A stretch of 64,000 bases of DNA, from assembly GCF_000717245.1 (NCBI RefSeq), contig NZ_JNYQ01000017.1, forward strand, positions 57,395 to 121,394. The letters are read 5' to 3'. The DNA is from Kitasatospora papulosa. GTDB lineage: Bacteria > Actinomycetota > Actinomycetes > Streptomycetales > Streptomycetaceae. Positions 61,504 to 64,000 of the stretch are shown here, piece after piece (within the stretch, counting starts at the first letter, position 1; each line of letters opens with the position of its first letter). The position numbers were made by a program, and so were the translations under genes. Under the pieces are notes generated by a model. It had not been told where the DNA came from. It worked only from the letters and a program-made list of their open reading frames with translations, and searched no databases.

Positions 61504-61890
61504 CCGCCTGTGCGCACCGCCTTCCTGGAAAGCGCGCAAGGCCCGCCGCGAGTACGCGAACAGGGTCAGCGCCCTCAACCCCTGACCATGATCGTTCTCA
61601 CCGACAGCCGCTGTACCGATGTTCCACGAGGCCGGGTCCCGACACTCGGCGGCAGCTGAAGGCCGGCGGCCACTGCTCCCCGCGGAAGCGGGCATTGTTC
61701 CCGGTGGATCAAGTTGAGTCCCCAGAGTCCGGTGAGTGCGCGGTACTCGGTCTCGTCCTTACAGCCTTCGCGGTACCGGGGCAGGGAGGGCCCCACGCCA
61801 CGGCCACTGTTGAACGGCATCTGGTATGCCTCGCGCTAGTCGTCGCACGTCGCTCCTGCGGCGCCCGACGACGACCGGCCTGCACAGACG
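61504..61890. other. Gene-free stretch
   Basis: No product is recognised in any frame across this 390-bp stretch. It ends at the terminator hairpin of the convergent gene. Confidence 0.4.
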
Positions 61891-61922
61891 TGGGCCCGGC
61901 CTCCTCAGCGGAGCCGGGCCCA
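61891..61922. terminator. Hairpin terminator of the secreted multidomain protein gene
   Basis: A 10-bp perfect stem TGGGCCCGGC (61891-61900) and GCCGGGCCCA (61913-61922) with a 12-base loop, 21 bases beyond the reverse-strand stop codon at 61944. Confidence 0.8.
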
Positions 61923-61943
61923 GGGTCTTCTGGTGGGTTGGAT

Positions 61944-63332
61944 TCAGTTCACGGTGAAGAAGTAGTCGTAGGGCGCAAGCTGAAGGCCCGAGCGGGTCGT
62001 CGCGTAGACCGTGAGGTCATGCCAGCCATCCGTGGCCGGGCTCCAGTCGATGCTCGCGGTGTGGTCGGTACCCACGGGGACCGTCACCTCCGGGTCACCG
62101 TTGTTGAAGCTGTAGGTGAAGCTCACGACATCCTTCACCTTGGGTGTGAACGTGAAGGTGCCCGGAACGCCGATGCCACCGCCCGAACGGTTCTCCGGGT
62201 AGGTGACCGAGGAGACATCGGGGGTGGTGTCGAAACTGATACCCCACCACGCTGCGTCGCTCACCCATCCGTTGCCGCTCCTGCTGCGCACCTGGAGGTG
62301 CTCGCTGTAAAGGTCGTCCAGCGTGAGCTCCACCGTCGCAGTGCCGTCCGGTCGTGCCGTGACGTCGAAGGTCCTGTCTTCCTGACTTCCGATGGTCTTG
62401 ACGGAGTAGCTCACGACAGGGCTCTTCGCCTGCAGCTCGGGGTCGGGGCTCAACGTGAACTCGGTCAGCTGACCGAACTCGGGTTCCGGGACCGCCGGTG
62501 AGATGGTGGGCGCCGTGGAATTGACTTGGAAGTCGTACCTGGCGATCCCCGACCCGTTGTAGGCGCGGTCCAGGCTGCGCACCCACAGCGTCATCGGACC
62601 GGAGCCGGTCGGCGGCACCAGACTGAGCGTGGTCGAGCCACCGAGCGCGTTGGCGCGCTTGAAGTACTTTGTATCGGCGTACGGGTCGACGGGCTGCGGA
62701 ATGCCGTGGTCACCGATACTCGTACCGATGACCGGCAGGGTCTGCTGCCAGGAGAACTCGAAGCCCTCGACATCGTCGACGCCGTTCGCGCCGAGCGTGA
62801 ACTCGACCGGCTCGCCGCCCTCGTTCCATGTCTCGGCTTCGTAGTTCGACGAGGTGATGGAGGGGGCATTCGCAGGTCTGCTGTTGTCGACGGTGACATA
62901 GCAGGGTGCTGACCAGTCCGAGACCGCGTCCCCTACCACCGTCCGCGCCTGCCACGCGTAGCTCTGCCCATCGACGAACGCGCTTGCCGGAAGGGTGGCG
63001 GGAGCCTCGAATCCAGGGCTGGCGTGGTCGCGGGTTACCGTGGTGATCTTCGAGGGATCGGCTACCGGCCAGACCTGGTACCGCACGCTGACGCGGGCGC
63101 CTCCCGTGGCCTCTGTGACTCCGGGGATGCCTTCCACCAGCAGACCTTCGCGGGCCCACCGGTACGAAGGCTGCTGTGCGTCCGTCGCGCAGTGCCTGTA
63201 TTCGTTGAACAGATGAGTCGGTGGGGTGAGCGTCCCGTCGACCGCGTTCGCCGGGGTTGCGGCGCCGGCCAGCGCCATGGCAACAGCTCCCAGAGAGGCG
63301 AGAACTGCACGCGGTCTCGCGCCGAAGGACAT
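61944..63332 (-). CDS. Secreted multidomain protein with Ig/FN3-like repeats
   Basis: ATG at 63332 begins MSFGARPRAVLASLGAVAMA, a Sec signal ending at ANA; the product is 462 residues. The mature protein is almost all beta-strand. It has four or so ~90-residue units resembling fibronectin-III or Ig-like folds, with recurring motifs (SYAWQARTVVGDAVSDWSAP, MTLWVRSLDRAYNGSGIARY, LQVRSRSGNGWVSDAAW, GWHDLTVYATTRSGLQLAPY). Similar repeats occur in secreted Streptomyces proteins of unknown role; no enzyme motif is visible. GGAGG lies 12 bases upstream of the start. Confidence 0.8.
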   Translation of the reverse strand: MSFGARPRAVLASLGAVAMALAGAATPANAVDGTLTPPTHLFNEYRHCATDAQQPSYRWAREGLLVEGIPGVTEATGGARVSVRYQVWPVADPSKITTVTRDHASPGFEAPATLPASAFVDGQSYAWQARTVVGDAVSDWSAPCYVTVDNSRPANAPSITSSNYEAETWNEGGEPVEFTLGANGVDDVEGFEFSWQQTLPVIGTSIGDHGIPQPVDPYADTKYFKRANALGGSTTLSLVPPTGSGPMTLWVRSLDRAYNGSGIARYDFQVNSTAPTISPAVPEPEFGQLTEFTLSPDPELQAKSPVVSYSVKTIGSQEDRTFDVTARPDGTATVELTLDDLYSEHLQVRSRSGNGWVSDAAWWGISFDTTPDVSSVTYPENRSGGGIGVPGTFTFTPKVKDVVSFTYSFNNGDPEVTVPVGTDHTASIDWSPATDGWHDLTVYATTRSGLQLAPYDYFFTVN

Positions 63333-63808
63333 GGTCAAGTGGTTCCTCCCGTTGATCGCACGCAGGGTGCCCTGATGGGCACGTATGTGCGAGCGGCGAG
63401 CGCATCGTATCTGTGTGTCGTCGCCTGGCGCGCAGGATTTGATCAGTCGAGCCATGGTTGCCCTGCCCGGAGAACCGGGACTTTGTCGAGCAGCTCTGCG
63501 GACCATCCCGCTGACGTGGGCGGTAACTTCACCGCGACCGGGCAGTCGGCGGGAGCTCGGACAGCGCCTGCATGCACCGGCAACGTCGAGCGAACCGCGG
63601 CCTGCAAGGAGGCGCAGACCCTGCCCGGGGCCGCTGGCTTTGATGTTGAACAGGCAGCAGCCCCGGAAGGTGATGTGGTCAGTTCCACGCCGGGGACGGC
63701 ATGTGCAGCAAGGTGCCTCGTCCGGGATGCTGGCATCGGCCGCACCGGAAGGATTTCCCCAGCGTCGCGCATCAGGCTGCGGCCGAGGTAGACGTCGGTC
63801 GAGGTGTT
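63333..63808. other. Gene-free stretch upstream of secreted-protein gene
   Basis: It holds the presumed promoter of the secreted protein but no recognisable gene. The long reverse-strand frame extending past 63332 lacks coding character here. Confidence 0.4.
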
Positions 63809-63833
63809 CGCGCCCGTCCCAGGGATGGGCGCG
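63809..63833. terminator. Hairpin CGCGCCC/GGGCGCG
   Basis: CGCGCCC (63809-63815) pairs with GGGCGCG (63827-63833), with TCCC/GGGA pairing inside, forming a strong hairpin. It would end a transcript coming from beyond the right edge. Confidence 0.5.
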
Positions 63834-64000
63834 GGCCGCCTCCGTCCTTCCTTGAGACCATCGCATTTGGCGAGTCTGCGGTGGCAGATGCGGGTGCAAG
63901 CGATGCTGGTGAGGGACAGGAAGTGGTCGCCGTCGGCGGAGCAGGTGGGCTCGTCAGCGGCGCGCCGGGTTCCGGCCGCGCCGCTGTTGAACTGTGGTCA
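63834..64000 (-). pseudogene. Possible transposase C-terminal fragment
   Basis: The reverse strand contains DHFLSLTSIACTRICHRRLA, which resembles the last helix of some DDE transposases (HFLxLTxIACxLICYRRL). Only ~45 codons are visible and the frame has no obvious stop at the expected place. The assignment is weak. Confidence 0.25.

Noticed and set aside
60399..62501. Forward open frame of 700 codons spanning the LysE and GNAT genes
   Set aside because: It overlaps two well-supported genes in another frame and a convergent secreted-protein gene; no family signal.
1..64000. tRNA, rRNA, riboswitches, CRISPR arrays, biosynthetic PKS/NRPS modules
   Set aside because: Looked for throughout; no cloverleaf, conserved aptamer core, regular repeat-spacer pattern or carrier-protein motif was recognised by eye.

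Overview
The window is high-GC actinobacterial DNA with the codon bias, GTG starts, LacI/TetR/GntR/MmyB-type regulators, Tat-exported glycoside hydrolases and family-2 carbohydrate-binding modules typical of Streptomyces. The density of transposase relics and broken genes, the secreted enzymes and the lack of housekeeping genes fit an accessory region such as a chromosome arm. That placement is inference. No tRNA, rRNA or CRISPR array was seen.

Layout. 1-8.3 kb: two divergent oxidoreductase/regulator pairs (an SDR with an MmyB-type XRE regulator; SDRs with a TetR regulator), a membrane-anchored surface protein, a frameshifted STAS gene, a CsbD stress protein and a nest of transposase scraps. 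8.4-15.1 kb: a MacAB-like export operon (lipoprotein, HlyD-like adaptor, ATPase, FtsX permease) divergent from an OmpR-type two-component system, with paired TTGTCA direct repeats between them. 15.4-31.2 kb: a plant-polysaccharide block. It holds a GH11 xylanase, a LacI regulator, a xylobiose-type ABC importer (binding protein and two permeases) and a GH3 beta-xylosidase/glucosidase. Next come a sugar-acid dehydratase and an FAH-family enzyme with a divergent GntR regulator, then a CebR box in front of a GH12 cellulase and an AA10 lytic polysaccharide monooxygenase. The parts form one route: secreted xylanase and cellulase cut polymer, the importer brings in short xylo-oligosaccharides, the GH3 enzyme splits them, and the dehydratase/FAH pair could feed oxidised pentose into central metabolism.

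31.3-52 kb is a graveyard. It holds relics of IS630, IS5, IS110 and Tn3 transposases, a conjugative relaxase fragment, and many accessory genes carrying one to four single-base indels (DUF6233, B-lectin/DUF6924, TPR, HNH, S1-domain, BTAD, nSTAND ATPase). Intact genes stand among them: a carboxymuconolactone decarboxylase-family protein, a SpoIIE/PP2C phosphatase, an S-adenosyl methyltransferase, a repeat-rich membrane protein and three small membrane-anchored proteins. Two copies of a ~116-bp element with 22-bp terminal inverted repeats, in opposite orientation, bracket 43.6-46.9 kb.

52.2-64 kb: a secreted protein resembling beta-lactamase inhibitory protein (BLIP), a complete five-gene Opp/Nik-type ABC transporter behind a Zur/Fur-like inverted repeat, a LysE-family exporter, a GNAT acetyltransferase and a large secreted multidomain protein. 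The most novel signals are the inverted-repeat element, the Zur-like box on the Opp-type operon, the BLIP-like gene, and indels restricted to the accessory genes.
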